Shown here one piece after another: positions 16,890-25,551 of a stretch of DNA of 64,000 bases (the first letter of the stretch is position 1; the number at the start of each line of letters is the position of its first letter). The position numbers and the translations under genes are program-made. Below the pieces are notes generated by a model. It saw only the letters and a list, made by a program, of their open reading frames with translations, was not told the DNA's origin and did no database searches. The DNA is from Candidatus Gastranaerophilales bacterium (GTDB lineage Bacteria; Cyanobacteriota; Vampirovibrionia; Gastranaerophilales; Gastranaerophilaceae). Location: assembly GCA_944325865.1 (NCBI GenBank), contig CALVBS010000003.1:137223-201222 (forward strand). The letters run 5' to 3'.

Positions 16890-18116
16890 TTAAAACCTTG
16901 ATATAAATTTAAGATGATGGAATTTTAGCAGAAATAGAAAAGCTGCAGCCAGCAAAATAATTCCGAATATTATAAAAGTATTTGCAATTCCGGTCATTTG
17001 AGCAACCGAGCCGGCAACAAAGTTGCTTATTGAAGTTGCTCCCATAAAACATACCGCATAAATACTCATTACTCTGCCTCTTTTATCATCATCAATGACA
17101 GATTGTAAAAGGGTACTGTCAGATGTAAAGGCTGATGTCATACCAAAACCTACACAAAACATAATCAGGCAGGCTGTTGCAATGTGATTATTGAATCCGA
17201 GTTCAATAAATCCGCAGCTTAAAAGTATTGCACCAAAGCATAATATATATTTCAGTCCTCGCAATGAGGTTTTTGATGCCAGAAACATTGATGCGGTTAC
17301 CGCACCTATTCCTGCATTGCTCATTACATAACCCAGTATTTGAGCATTTGCGTGCAATATCTCTTTTGTATAAACCGGCATAAGCATAGGATATGTTAAT
17401 GCAATAAAGCTGAAAATTGCTGAAAATAAAAGCAGTAATATTATTTTTTGTGAATGTATAGAGTAATCGAGTCCTTCCTTTAACCCTTCAAATATAGTTT
17501 CATTTTTAACCTTTTCTGACTTCTCGTCTTTGAATTTCATCATTGCAACTAAAAATACACAGGGAAGTATGCATAAAAAGTTTATTGCAAAACACCATCC
17601 GGCTCCGACTGCCGATAATAATACTCCTGCGACAGCAGGACCCAAGAGTCTTGCCATATTAAAGCAGGTTGAATTAAGTGAAATTGCATTACCTAAATCG
17701 TTTTTATCGTCAACAAGAAGAACATAGGTTGATTGTCTTAACGGGGCATCTATTGCCGCAACAATATTTAAAAAAACTCCAAGAATAATGATGTTCCATA
17801 TTCTCAAATATCCGCCGAGAGTAATTGCGGCCATCAAAAATGCCTGTAGAGCAAAACAAATTTGAATTATCATCAAAAGTCTGTGTCTGTTGAATTTGTC
17901 AACAATAACACCGGCAAACGGAGTTATTATAAACAGCGGAATTGTATTCAAAAACATTATTGTCCCCATCATGAAAGGAGATTGCGTCATATCATATACA
18001 ACCCAGCTTAGTGCAACATTTTGAATCCATATTCCAACCTGTGATGTGATAAGTCCCGGAAAAAATAAACGAAAATTCCTGTATTTAAGAGACCTGAAGG
18101 TTTGCGTCAGTTTCAT
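16890..18116 (-). CDS. Major facilitator superfamily transporter (EntS-like)
   Basis: 408 residues, about 12 transmembrane helices. The MFS loop signature appears between helices 2 and 3 (GVIVDKFNRHRLLM), and the second half has DDKRGRVMSIYAVCFMG, typical of the EntS/DUF894-like branch that exports siderophores or drugs. The cargo is not known. The start ATG follows GAGGTG and overlaps the 3' end of the cysteine-cluster gene by 32 bases, so the two are translated together. Confidence 0.9.
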   Translation of the reverse strand: MKLTQTFRSLKYRNFRLFFPGLITSQVGIWIQNVALSWVVYDMTQSPFMMGTIMFLNTIPLFIITPFAGVIVDKFNRHRLLMIIQICFALQAFLMAAITLGGYLRIWNIIILGVFLNIVAAIDAPLRQSTYVLLVDDKNDLGNAISLNSTCFNMARLLGPAVAGVLLSAVGAGWCFAINFLCILPCVFLVAMMKFKDEKSEKVKNETIFEGLKEGLDYSIHSQKIILLLLFSAIFSFIALTYPMLMPVYTKEILHANAQILGYVMSNAGIGAVTASMFLASKTSLRGLKYILCFGAILLSCGFIELGFNNHIATACLIMFCVGFGMTSAFTSDSTLLQSVIDDDKRGRVMSIYAVCFMGATSISNFVAGSVAQMTGIANTFIIFGIILLAAAFLFLLKFHHLKFISRF

Positions 18117-18717
18117 TCATTTTCACCTCACCATTATCTATTAACCATTCAATAAGCGGTTTTTTATCTCCAAATTTAAAGTTAAATAATTTTTCAAAGT
18201 CAGAATCTGTCAGAAAATTATAATTAACATTAAATGCTGACGGGATTTCTTTTACGCCCAGTGCTTTAAATTTTTCCTCAGATATTATACTTTTACCATC
18301 TTCCATAACATTTGCATAATTCAGTCCCTTAAAACAACAAAACGGAACCTTTATTCTTCCGTCGCTGCCGATATTCATTAATCCGAATGAGCGGCAGATA
18401 ATTCCCCTGTAGTCATAAACCGAGCATTGATTATTTATTAAAAACGGACAATCATATTTGAAGTTTTCACCTTTAAATTCCGCTTTTTCCTGACTTATTT
18501 TTTTAATGTTCTGGGCAATAAGTTTTTTAGATTCTAAATCCAGCTGCCAGGCACCTATCATCAAATACTGAATTTCAATTTCGGTATATGGAAATTCCGC
18601 ATTTTTGCAGCATAATCCGCAGCCTTTTTTACAGCATATATAAGGCTTTTGTTTTTCAAAAAAGTTACTTAGTTTATTATTTAGAAATTGTAGATATTTG
18701 ATATAGTTTTTCAGCAT
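18085..18717 (-). CDS. YkgJ-family cysteine cluster protein
   Basis: 210 residues. The metal-binding cysteine pattern is clear: CCKKGCGLCCKNAEFP near residues 28-43, then YDCPFLINNQCSVYDYRG and CRSFGLM around residues 88-115. This is the zinc/iron-chelating (CxxxCxxCC) domain found in YkgJ and relatives; the biological role is not established. AGGAT precedes the ATG, next to an inverted repeat at 18731-18764. It is the first gene of an operon with the MFS transporter. Confidence 0.88.
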   Translation of the reverse strand: MLKNYIKYLQFLNNKLSNFFEKQKPYICCKKGCGLCCKNAEFPYTEIEIQYLMIGAWQLDLESKKLIAQNIKKISQEKAEFKGENFKYDCPFLINNQCSVYDYRGIICRSFGLMNIGSDGRIKVPFCCFKGLNYANVMEDGKSIISEEKFKALGVKEIPSAFNVNYNFLTDSDFEKLFNFKFGDKKPLIEWLIDNGEVKMNETDANLQVS

Positions 18718-18730
18718 GATTTTTATCCTG

Positions 18731-18764
18731 CTCCAAGCGTCTTAATTTTTAAGACAGCTTGGAG
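18731..18764 (-). promoter_or_regulatory. Inverted repeat next to the ribosome site of the YkgJ-like gene
   Basis: CTCCAAGCGTCTTAA / TTAAGACAGCTTGGAG, 15-bp arms with one bulged base. It lies between the truncated aldo/keto reductase gene and the YkgJ-like ATG on the same strand. It has no T tract, so it may be a remnant terminator or a leader hairpin that touches the AGGAT ribosome site. Confidence 0.6.
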
Positions 18765-18803
18765 ATTTATTGGAAGGTTTTAGTTAGTCAATTAAAATTG
18801 TTT

Positions 18804-19334
18804 TTAAATAGGATTCCTTTTGTTTGAGATTCCTATTGCCCGTATTTTACCAGAAAGTTGGGCTTTTTCCAAATCTTTCCAGGCACCTTCAACATCACCT
18901 ACCGGTTGATGAAGATATACAAGATCTATATAATCAAGTCCGAGCCGGTTAAGCATTCTGTCCAGTGCTTTTTCGGTAATTCCTTCCCCGTATTCATTCG
19001 GCCAGAGTTTTGAGGTAACCCAGATTTCTTCTCTCGGAATCCCGCTGTCTTTAATCGCACGTCCGACACTTCGTTCATTGCCATATGCATGTGCTGTGTC
19101 GATATGGCGGTAGCCGGATTTTAATGCTGTTAATACTGCATTATAGGCTTCCCCGTCATCGTCATTTAGCATGAATGTTCCAAGTCCGAATCCCGGCATT
19201 TTTACGTCATTATTTAATTTAATATACGGAACAGTATTGTTTTTTCGGGAAAATAAATCCATTGCATCCGCACAGGTAAACATTCCTGCTGCAAGAGTAA
19301 GTGTTAATGAGATAAATAATAATTTACGAAACAT
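18804..19334 (-). pseudogene. Truncated, exported aldo/keto reductase
   Basis: 176 codons with a signal peptide (LLFISLTLTLAAGMFTCADA), then an AKR domain: MPGFGLGTF, HIDTAHAYGNE (Asp, Tyr), WVTSKLWP (Lys) and YLHQPVGD (His). The catalytic tetrad is present, but the protein stops just after AIGISN. The last ~100 residues of the barrel, which form most of the NADPH site, are missing, and no continuation is found in the 87 bases before the next gene in any frame. Family length is about 280 residues. I read it as a 3' deletion remnant; ribosome site GGAGAGA is intact. Confidence 0.7.
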
Positions 19335-19359
19335 TATTTATCTCTCCATTCATTTAATC

Positions 19360-19590
19360 CTAAATATTTTTTCCGTAGAATTCAGTGAGTTTGTCCACAG
19401 CCTGAGTAACATATTCAGGTTTATAATACATTTCCATATGAGTTGCATTTGGAATTACGAGATATTCTTTAGGTTGTGTGTAATAAACTTTCTCTTTCAT
19501 AATTTTAACCTCTGCTGTTTTTGCATTTGTCAAAGTTCCGCATGATATCAACAGGCAGGCTGTTAGTAATGCAATAAGACTCTTTTTCAT
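19360..19590 (-). pseudogene. Lipoprotein signal joined to the tail of an alpha/beta hydrolase (internal deletion remnant)
   Basis: 76 codons after a good AAGGAG. The first 23 residues are a lipoprotein-type signal (LLTACLLISCGTL). The remainder, from PKEYLVIPNATHMEMYYKPE to VDKLTEFYGKNI, matches the C-terminal end of an alpha/beta hydrolase, including the His-containing block (ATHMEMY). The catalytic Ser and Asp regions are absent, so the middle of the gene seems to have been deleted. It lies between a flavodoxin gene and a truncated aldo/keto reductase, which is also decayed. Confidence 0.6.
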
Positions 19591-19602
19591 AAAATCTCCT
19601 TT

Positions 19603-20187
19603 TTAAAATTTAATTGATTTTAACCATTCTTTGAGTTCATTATTAGTTTCAGCGTTACCTCTTGAGTAAACAACAAATGGTTTGAGTACGGTTGAACCTT
19701 TTGCCAGTTTGCCCATATCTTTATCTATTGTATAGCCGCCACCGCCGCCGTGTGTTATAAATGGTATAATAGTTTTGCCTTCAAAGTTATTTTCGGACAA
19801 GAAGGTCATAACCGGCGGGGCCATTGTGTACCACCAGGCAGGAGTTCCTACAAATACAATATCATATGCGGAAATATCAGTATTATGTATTGGCGGATGA
19901 ATACCTTTTTCTTTTTGTTCTTTTGCTATACCGTAAGCAGTTTCATTATAGTCGCTCGGGTATGGAGTTACAGGCTCAATGCTGAAGATGTCTCCTCCGA
20001 CCAAGTCATGAATTTTTTCAGCAATCGATTTTGTATTTCCGCTCCAGGAAAAGTATGCCACTAATATTTTTTTGTCCATGAGACCTCCTTGATTGTCAGA
20101 TTGAGATTTTTCAGGCGAAGGTATTGCAAATACCAGTCCTGCCGTTAAAAGTATTACGGGAATTATAATGAGCAATAATTTTTTCAT
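19603..20187 (-). CDS. Exported flavodoxin-like protein
   Basis: 194 residues. An N-terminal hydrophobic segment (KKLLLIIIPVILLTAGLVFA) is a signal or anchor; the flavodoxin fold follows with the FMN phosphate loop FSWSGNTKSIAEKI near residues 46-59, VGTPAWWYTMAPPV and THGGGGGYT. It probably carries FMN and transfers electrons outside the cytoplasm. AAGGACG precedes the ATG. It is the first gene of a small operon with two decayed neighbours (hydrolase tail and truncated aldo/keto reductase), all with export signals, so the operon once encoded an extracytoplasmic redox set. Confidence 0.88.
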   Translation of the reverse strand: MKKLLLIIIPVILLTAGLVFAIPSPEKSQSDNQGGLMDKKILVAYFSWSGNTKSIAEKIHDLVGGDIFSIEPVTPYPSDYNETAYGIAKEQKEKGIHPPIHNTDISAYDIVFVGTPAWWYTMAPPVMTFLSENNFEGKTIIPFITHGGGGGYTIDKDMGKLAKGSTVLKPFVVYSRGNAETNNELKEWLKSIKF

Positions 20188-20435
20188 ATTTCGTCCTTAT
20201 ATCGGCTGAATAATTTTGTACTATTGTTTATATTTCTATTATTTAATTTTTTTTGATATTTAAAAGACCTGATTCTACCTAATTCTTATCTGATTCTCTC
20301 ACTATAATTGTAAAATATAACTTTTTGTAAAGTTTTTGTGTTTATGTGCAGATAAGGAGTAGTATCAAAATATAGCTTAATAAGCTTTAAGTATGCATAA
20401 ATTAATTTGGAAAATTATAATTTGGGGTGATTGAT

Positions 20436-21257
20436 ATGCAAAATTTATCTGATAAAGAGGACGTATTATGCGATTATAATATTCAAGATATTAAAAATCT
20501 TATTTGCGAAAATCGAAAACTTAATGAGATAATTGATGAACGAAACCAGCTTGATGCTAAAAAGGAAATATTTCTTGCAACATTAATACATGATTTGAAA
20601 AATCCGCTTCTGGCCCAGATACGAAGTTTAGAGATGTTGTCTGATGGAATGTACGGGGATGTATCTTTAAAACAGAAAAATATTATTGGAGTGACTCTTG
20701 AATCAATCCGGTTTGTAGAAGAATTGCTTGATTCAATTATGACTTCCTATAAGTATGATAATGGTGTTATTGTTCTGGATAAAAATTCTTTTGATGTTGA
20801 AGTCTTGATGCAAAACTGTATAAATGAAATTCAGGTTCTTGCCGGAGATAAAAATATAGAAATTCAATTAAATTCCGAGCTTGAAAGTGATGAAAGGTGG
20901 CTGTTCGCTGATATTTGTCAGATAAGGCGTGTAATATCAAATATTTTGAATAACAGTATTAATTATGCTTTCAGAGGAACTAAAATAAGAATCAATATTT
21001 CGAAAAATAATAACCGGCTGATTTTTGAAATAGAGAATTCAAGCCCTGAAATTCCTGCGGATATACAGGAACATTTATTTGAAAAATACGTATCCGGTTC
21101 TGATATTTATCACAGGACCGGAAGCGGACTCGGATTATATCTTGCAAGAAAAGTTATAGAGGCTCACAACGGTAAAATTTATTTAACGGCAAATTCAACT
21201 GACAATCGTTTTACTTTTGAAATACCTATTGAAGAGCATACAAATAAAACTGTGTGA
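20436..21257 (+). CDS. Soluble sensor-less histidine kinase
   Basis: About 273 residues from the ATG at 20436, eight bases after GGGGTGA; the GTG at 20427 is part of that ribosome site. A short coiled-coil N-terminus (residues 20-45) leads to a HisKA domain with LIHDLKNPLLAQ (phospho-acceptor H52) and a HATPase_c domain with ISNILNNSINYA (N box), FEKYVSGS, and GSGLGLYLARKVIEAHNG (G box). No membrane or PAS/GAF sensor domain is present and no response regulator lies next to it: an orphan kinase, presumably with partners elsewhere. A terminator follows. Confidence 0.9.
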   Translation: MQNLSDKEDVLCDYNIQDIKNLICENRKLNEIIDERNQLDAKKEIFLATLIHDLKNPLLAQIRSLEMLSDGMYGDVSLKQKNIIGVTLESIRFVEELLDSIMTSYKYDNGVIVLDKNSFDVEVLMQNCINEIQVLAGDKNIEIQLNSELESDERWLFADICQIRRVISNILNNSINYAFRGTKIRINISKNNNRLIFEIENSSPEIPADIQEHLFEKYVSGSDIYHRTGSGLGLYLARKVIEAHNGKIYLTANSTDNRFTFEIPIEEHTNKTV

Positions 21258-21259
21258 AA

Positions 21260-21294
21260 AAAGAGCAGACTAACTTTGATTAAGCCTGCTCTTT
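21260..21294 (+). terminator. Terminator between the histidine kinase and the flavin reductase genes
   Basis: AAAGAGCAG / CTGCTCTTT, 9-bp perfect arms, just after the stop codon of the kinase; convergent genes on both sides can use it. Confidence 0.75.
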
Positions 21295-21312
21295 GGATAT
21301 TAAGTGCTTTAT

Positions 21313-21951
21313 TTATCTTATAAAGTTCGTCATAATTTTTTGTTCACATATCGGCTTGTTGATTCCGGCTTTTTTACCTGCTTCAATGCATTTTAGTATC
21401 CATGCCATGTTTGTTCCAAGAACTCTCATAATTTGTAATCCTTCCAAATCCTGTCTTACATCATCAGGTTTGTTCTGGCCTCCATGTACCATAGGCCAGT
21501 AATTTGAAGAGATTACAGGCATGTTTGTAATTGTGAAGTGTTTTGTAATCGCATCCAGTGAAGCTGTAGTGCCTGCTCTTCTTGCAGAAACTATTGCGGC
21601 CGCCGGTTTGTATGCAAAAACCGGAGAGGCAGCATAAAATACTCTATCCATAAATGATAAAAGTCTGCCTGACGGATGTGCATAATATACCGGTGAGCCG
21701 AAAATGAATCCGTCTGCACTTTTTGCTTTTTCTATGAATTCGTTTACCAGATCGTCTTTAAAAATACATTTCCCTTCGTGACCTTCTTTACGGCAGCCCT
21801 GACACCCGCAGCAATCTCTTAATTCTGCATTGCCGAGTTGGAAAATTTCTGTTTCAATTCCTTCCGCATTTAATGATTTCTCAATTTCGCTTAATGCTGT
21901 GAATGTACATCCGTGTTGGTTTGAGCTTCCGTTAACCAGTAATACTTTCAT
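21313..21951 (-). CDS. Flavodoxin-fold NAD(P)H-dependent FMN reductase (iron-sulfur flavoprotein type)
   Basis: 212 residues. LLVNGSSNQHGCTFTAL is the FMN phosphate-binding loop; CCGCQGCRKEGHEGKC (near residues 47-62) is the cysteine cluster found in iron-sulfur flavoproteins of the NADPH-dependent FMN reductase family; FGSPVYYAHPSGRL and SARRAGTTASLDAI are further flavin-contact blocks. It is likely a cytoplasmic flavin or quinone reductase. Its ATG overlaps the TGA of the ClC gene (ATGA) with AAGGAGG upstream, so the two form an operon. Confidence 0.9.
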   Translation of the reverse strand: MKVLLVNGSSNQHGCTFTALSEIEKSLNAEGIETEIFQLGNAELRDCCGCQGCRKEGHEGKCIFKDDLVNEFIEKAKSADGFIFGSPVYYAHPSGRLLSFMDRVFYAASPVFAYKPAAAIVSARRAGTTASLDAITKHFTITNMPVISSNYWPMVHGGQNKPDDVRQDLEGLQIMRVLGTNMAWILKCIEAGKKAGINKPICEQKIMTNFIR

Positions 21952-23666
21952 ATAGCCTCCTTCTTTATTGTTTCCACTGCACTATGAATGTCTTCTCTTG
22001 AAATTATACCTTGAAGTTTATTGTTTTTGTCAACTACAGGTAATTTATCAATATTATTGCAATGTAGTCTAAAATAAGCCGTATAAAGATTTTTCCCGTC
22101 AGAAATTACAACCGGAGACGGGTTCATAATTTTATTAATGGTTGTATTAGATGGGTTCCCTTGAAAAAATGCATCTTCAATATCATATTTTGAAATTATA
22201 CCAAGCAATTTTTTGTTGTTATTGATAATCGGATAAACTTTATATTGGTAGGTGTCAATAGCTTTTTCCGCTTCACATATTGTCATATCGGGTGTGAATG
22301 TGATAACATCAGTGCTCATGTAATCTTTTACTTTCAAATCCGTAAGAATTTTTGCATCTCCGCTTTTAGTATTCTGGTTTACAATAAGTGAGGCGTATAT
22401 TGGCTTTTGGTTAAATCTTTCTGCTGTTAGATCCGCTATTGCGGCACTCAGCATAATCAAGAGAATATGACTGTATCCGCCTGTCATTTCGAAAACCATA
22501 ACCACAGCAGTAATAGGGGTTCTTGCAACCGCGGAAAGAAAAGCTCCCATCCCAAGAATTGCAAAGATAAGCGGGTTTGTGTGAAATCCTATAAGATTCG
22601 CAATGCTTCCGATAAGATAACCAAGAAATGAGCCGAGCATTAACATTGGTAAAAATATTCCGCCAGCAGCACCGGAGCCAAAGCAAATCGGGGTTATAAA
22701 GAATTTCGCTATAAATATAACAAAAACAACTAATATCGGGAATTTATGTGCCAAAAGCATATCAACGCTGAGGTTTCCGGAACCAAGAATATACGGAATT
22801 ATTAGTCCTAGACAACCTGTAATAAATCCGGCAATGGCCGGTTTTGCCCAGTTCGGAATCCTATTTAACCTGTCAAATAACGCGTTATTTAGAAATATAA
22901 CTTTTGAAAACAAAACGCCAAATATTCCGGCAGTAATCCCGAGAATTATACATACAGTAATTATTTCAAGATTGATTTCACTCTGAACTTGCGGAATTGT
23001 AAATGAAGGATTGCTTCCAAGAAAATGTCTTGCAAATGTTGCAGCACTTACTGTTGCAACAAGCACCGGAAATAATAGTGACGGTGTGAATTTTTGTACA
23101 AGCTCTTCCAGAACAAAAACGGTTCCGGCAATAGGAGCATTGAATGTTGCACCAATCGCAGCACCGGCTCCTGAGGCAATGAGTTTATCCTGCTGTGCAC
23201 CTTTCATTTTAAATAATCTTCCGACAAGAGCTCCTGCACCTGCCCCCAGTTGTACACTGGGGCCTTCACGTCCGAGTGACATACCTGTTCCGATTCCGGC
23301 TACACCGGCAAAAAATTTAACAAGAATGCTTCTTATTCTGGTCATATTTCCCATTCTTGCCATTGTCATTTTTACGTATGGAATTCCGCTGCCTTTTGTC
23401 TCCGGAGCTATTTTGAATACAAGCAGTCCGGATATTAAACCTCCGGCAGCTGTAATTAACGGAAAAATTATCCATTTATGGATATTGGATAATTGGGCAC
23501 ATAATTTTTGTATAAATATAAATAATTCGTTTATACTTATCTTAAACAGCACAACAAGCAAGCCTGATATAATCCCGACAAGTAGTGCCTGAATTACAAT
23601 TTTGCTTCGGGTTATTTCCTGTAAAAAGTACTCAGTATTTCTGAAAAGCCGCTTTCCTGTTGTCAT
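21948..23666 (-). CDS. ClC-family chloride channel/transporter with CBS pair
   Basis: 572 residues. The membrane domain has the three anion-pathway signatures: GSGIP (92-96), GREGP with the gating Glu (E134), and GSGAAGGIFLP. FVLEEL (E187/E188) matches the proton-glutamate region of Cl-/H+ antiporters, so exchange seems more likely than a simple channel. The C-terminal ~125 residues form two CBS domains (MSTDVITFTPDMTICEAE and MNPSPVVISDG), probable nucleotide sensors. A TATACT lies six bases before the ATG and no Shine-Dalgarno is seen, so the message may be leaderless. It is followed by a translationally coupled flavin reductase gene. Confidence 0.93.
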   Translation of the reverse strand: MTTGKRLFRNTEYFLQEITRSKIVIQALLVGIISGLLVVLFKISINELFIFIQKLCAQLSNIHKWIIFPLITAAGGLISGLLVFKIAPETKGSGIPYVKMTMARMGNMTRIRSILVKFFAGVAGIGTGMSLGREGPSVQLGAGAGALVGRLFKMKGAQQDKLIASGAGAAIGATFNAPIAGTVFVLEELVQKFTPSLLFPVLVATVSAATFARHFLGSNPSFTIPQVQSEINLEIITVCIILGITAGIFGVLFSKVIFLNNALFDRLNRIPNWAKPAIAGFITGCLGLIIPYILGSGNLSVDMLLAHKFPILVVFVIFIAKFFITPICFGSGAAGGIFLPMLMLGSFLGYLIGSIANLIGFHTNPLIFAILGMGAFLSAVARTPITAVVMVFEMTGGYSHILLIMLSAAIADLTAERFNQKPIYASLIVNQNTKSGDAKILTDLKVKDYMSTDVITFTPDMTICEAEKAIDTYQYKVYPIINNNKKLLGIISKYDIEDAFFQGNPSNTTINKIMNPSPVVISDGKNLYTAYFRLHCNNIDKLPVVDKNNKLQGIISREDIHSAVETIKKEAI

Positions 23667-23774
23667 AGTTTTAGTATATTACAAAAATTTGTCACAAAAC
23701 TTAAAAAAGTAGCAATAAAACAGTTTTTTGATTTTTTATAATTTTATAAAGGTAAGTTAATAGGAGTAATATGT

Positions 23775-25412
23775 ATGTTAGATTCAGTTAATTTTTCGCA
23801 GGTAAATTTTAAGGGTTCCACAAATCTTATAGAGCAGTTTAAGGAAAAACAAAGTTCCTCTGCAGTAACAAATCCTGTACAGCCGCAGAAATCTGAAGTT
23901 TCTGCTCAAACAGGTGCTGAGGCTCTGGCAAATTATAATAGAGTGGCAATTTCAAAACCTGAACAAAAAAATCTACCTTCTGAAAAAAATATTGAAGCTG
24001 ACCTGCTTGCAAAATATAGCGATTTAAAACCTGCAGAGCCTATTAAAATAGATCAAAACTTTATGACAAACTTTAAAGGCGATAAAGTTACAGGTTCGGA
24101 TGGTATTGTCGAATATTATGAAGAAAAGTCAGGTGATATTTCAAAAATATACTTTGTTTTTGATAATAAAGTTTCTACAGCATATGAAGTTAATAATAAA
24201 ACCGGCAATATGATAAGAGAAGATTTATTTGATAAGGATGGGAAACCTCTTTCTGTGCTGGAGTACAATCCTGAAACAGGTATGGTAAATAAATATACTT
24301 CATTTGATTTGGACACAGGAAAACTTAATTCTGTTGCTGAATACGATGGCAGTGGTAATTGTGTAAGAAGTGTTATTTATGATACCAATACCGGCAATAT
24401 ATCACGTATATTTGAACATGATAAAGGTATTGACGGCGGTGTTGATGTTCATTATAAGTTTGAAAACGGAAAACTCGTAAGTAAAAAAGTAGAAAGTCCT
24501 CTGGATGGTAATACTATGGAAGCAACAAGATTTGTTGACGGAAAAGAACTTAAAACAGTAAAAACTAAACTGTATCCTGTAATCAATAATTCAGATATTG
24601 ATTTTTCAAAAATTGATATTCAGCCGTCAACTCTCGGCAATGTTGAATTGGATGTAAGTAAATTAAATGGTGAAAAGAAATTCCGTTCAAATAATACACT
24701 TGAATCGATTACGGTAAAAGACGGAAATATCACAAGAATTTATACAATGGATCCTACAGGAAATAAACTTGGTAACATTGAAGAAAAAGAAAATGACATA
24801 ATAAAACGCTCGATACATATAGACAAAGAAACCGGTAAATTAAATTCTATTGATGAGTTTGATGCACAGGGTAACAATATTAAATCTACTTATTTTAATA
24901 AAGACGGAAAGCCGGAAGGTGTATATGATACTCCAGCAGGAGCAAAAGACGGTGTTATGAGACGTGTATTCTATTACGATGACGGCAAACTCCGCGGCTA
25001 TGATATCAGCGATGGCAAAACTTTTGACTTGAAACATACTTTCCGTTTTGATAAATCCGGCAATCTGATTGAACATATGGAATATAACGAAGACGGTAAA
25101 AGTAAAGACCGTTATTATAATGAAATGATTGATTTCGTGGAAAACAAAACAGAAGATCCAAAAAATGCGGAAAGCATTGAATGGTTTAGAAAATTGTTAG
25201 CAAATCCTAATTGCGAAAAAACATATGTTCCGCAGGCAAACATTGTTCACGTTAAAGAAAAAGGTTTGATTGACGGTATGGAATATGATGTTTTCTCAAA
25301 CGGAACAGTCAGAGCTTACAGCAACTGGGGCAATGATGCAATTATTATGAATTCTAATGAGGAAATGATTAAACTCTTTAATGACTGTAAAGAAGAGCAT
25401 CATGATGATTAA
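23775..25412 (+). CDS. Tagged protein with YwqK/MORN-like beta repeats
   Basis: 545 residues. It starts MLDSVNFSQVNFKGSTNL, a short leader ending in Phe-Lys-Gly like other tagged proteins in this window, followed by a Pro/Gln/Ser-rich linker to about residue 95. The rest is a run of degenerate ~22-residue units of the type 'D..TGKLNSV.EYD..GN', for example around 150, 170, 190, 355 and 430, resembling YwqK/MORN or RHS-like strands that stack into a beta sheet. A final globular part (residues about 450-545) carries several Trp and Asn. There is no standard signal peptide. AGGAG precedes the ATG by eight bases. Function unknown; a structural or surface-contact role is a guess. Confidence 0.85.
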   Translation: MLDSVNFSQVNFKGSTNLIEQFKEKQSSSAVTNPVQPQKSEVSAQTGAEALANYNRVAISKPEQKNLPSEKNIEADLLAKYSDLKPAEPIKIDQNFMTNFKGDKVTGSDGIVEYYEEKSGDISKIYFVFDNKVSTAYEVNNKTGNMIREDLFDKDGKPLSVLEYNPETGMVNKYTSFDLDTGKLNSVAEYDGSGNCVRSVIYDTNTGNISRIFEHDKGIDGGVDVHYKFENGKLVSKKVESPLDGNTMEATRFVDGKELKTVKTKLYPVINNSDIDFSKIDIQPSTLGNVELDVSKLNGEKKFRSNNTLESITVKDGNITRIYTMDPTGNKLGNIEEKENDIIKRSIHIDKETGKLNSIDEFDAQGNNIKSTYFNKDGKPEGVYDTPAGAKDGVMRRVFYYDDGKLRGYDISDGKTFDLKHTFRFDKSGNLIEHMEYNEDGKSKDRYYNEMIDFVENKTEDPKNAESIEWFRKLLANPNCEKTYVPQANIVHVKEKGLIDGMEYDVFSNGTVRAYSNWGNDAIIMNSNEEMIKLFNDCKEEHHDD

Positions 25413-25433
25413 ATAATTTTTTCCAAATAAAAA

Positions 25434-25455
25434 GGGCTTTTAAAAATAAAAGCCC
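25434..25455 (-). terminator. Terminator between convergent genes
   Basis: GGGCTTTT / AAAAGCCC with a six-base loop; read on the minus strand it is followed by TTTTTATTT, so it serves the 25552-26382 gene best. Confidence 0.7.
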
Positions 25456-25551
25456 GGTTGGAATTAAGAATAGCTGGAAGTATGAAAAAGATTTATGTAA
25501 TGTAATTATATTTAAATCGGTTCATACTTCCTTTTCAATTCTCCTGTTAGG

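Noticed and set aside
23011-23592. Plus-strand open frame of 193 codons
   Set aside because: Antisense shadow of the ClC gene, which has full family signatures.
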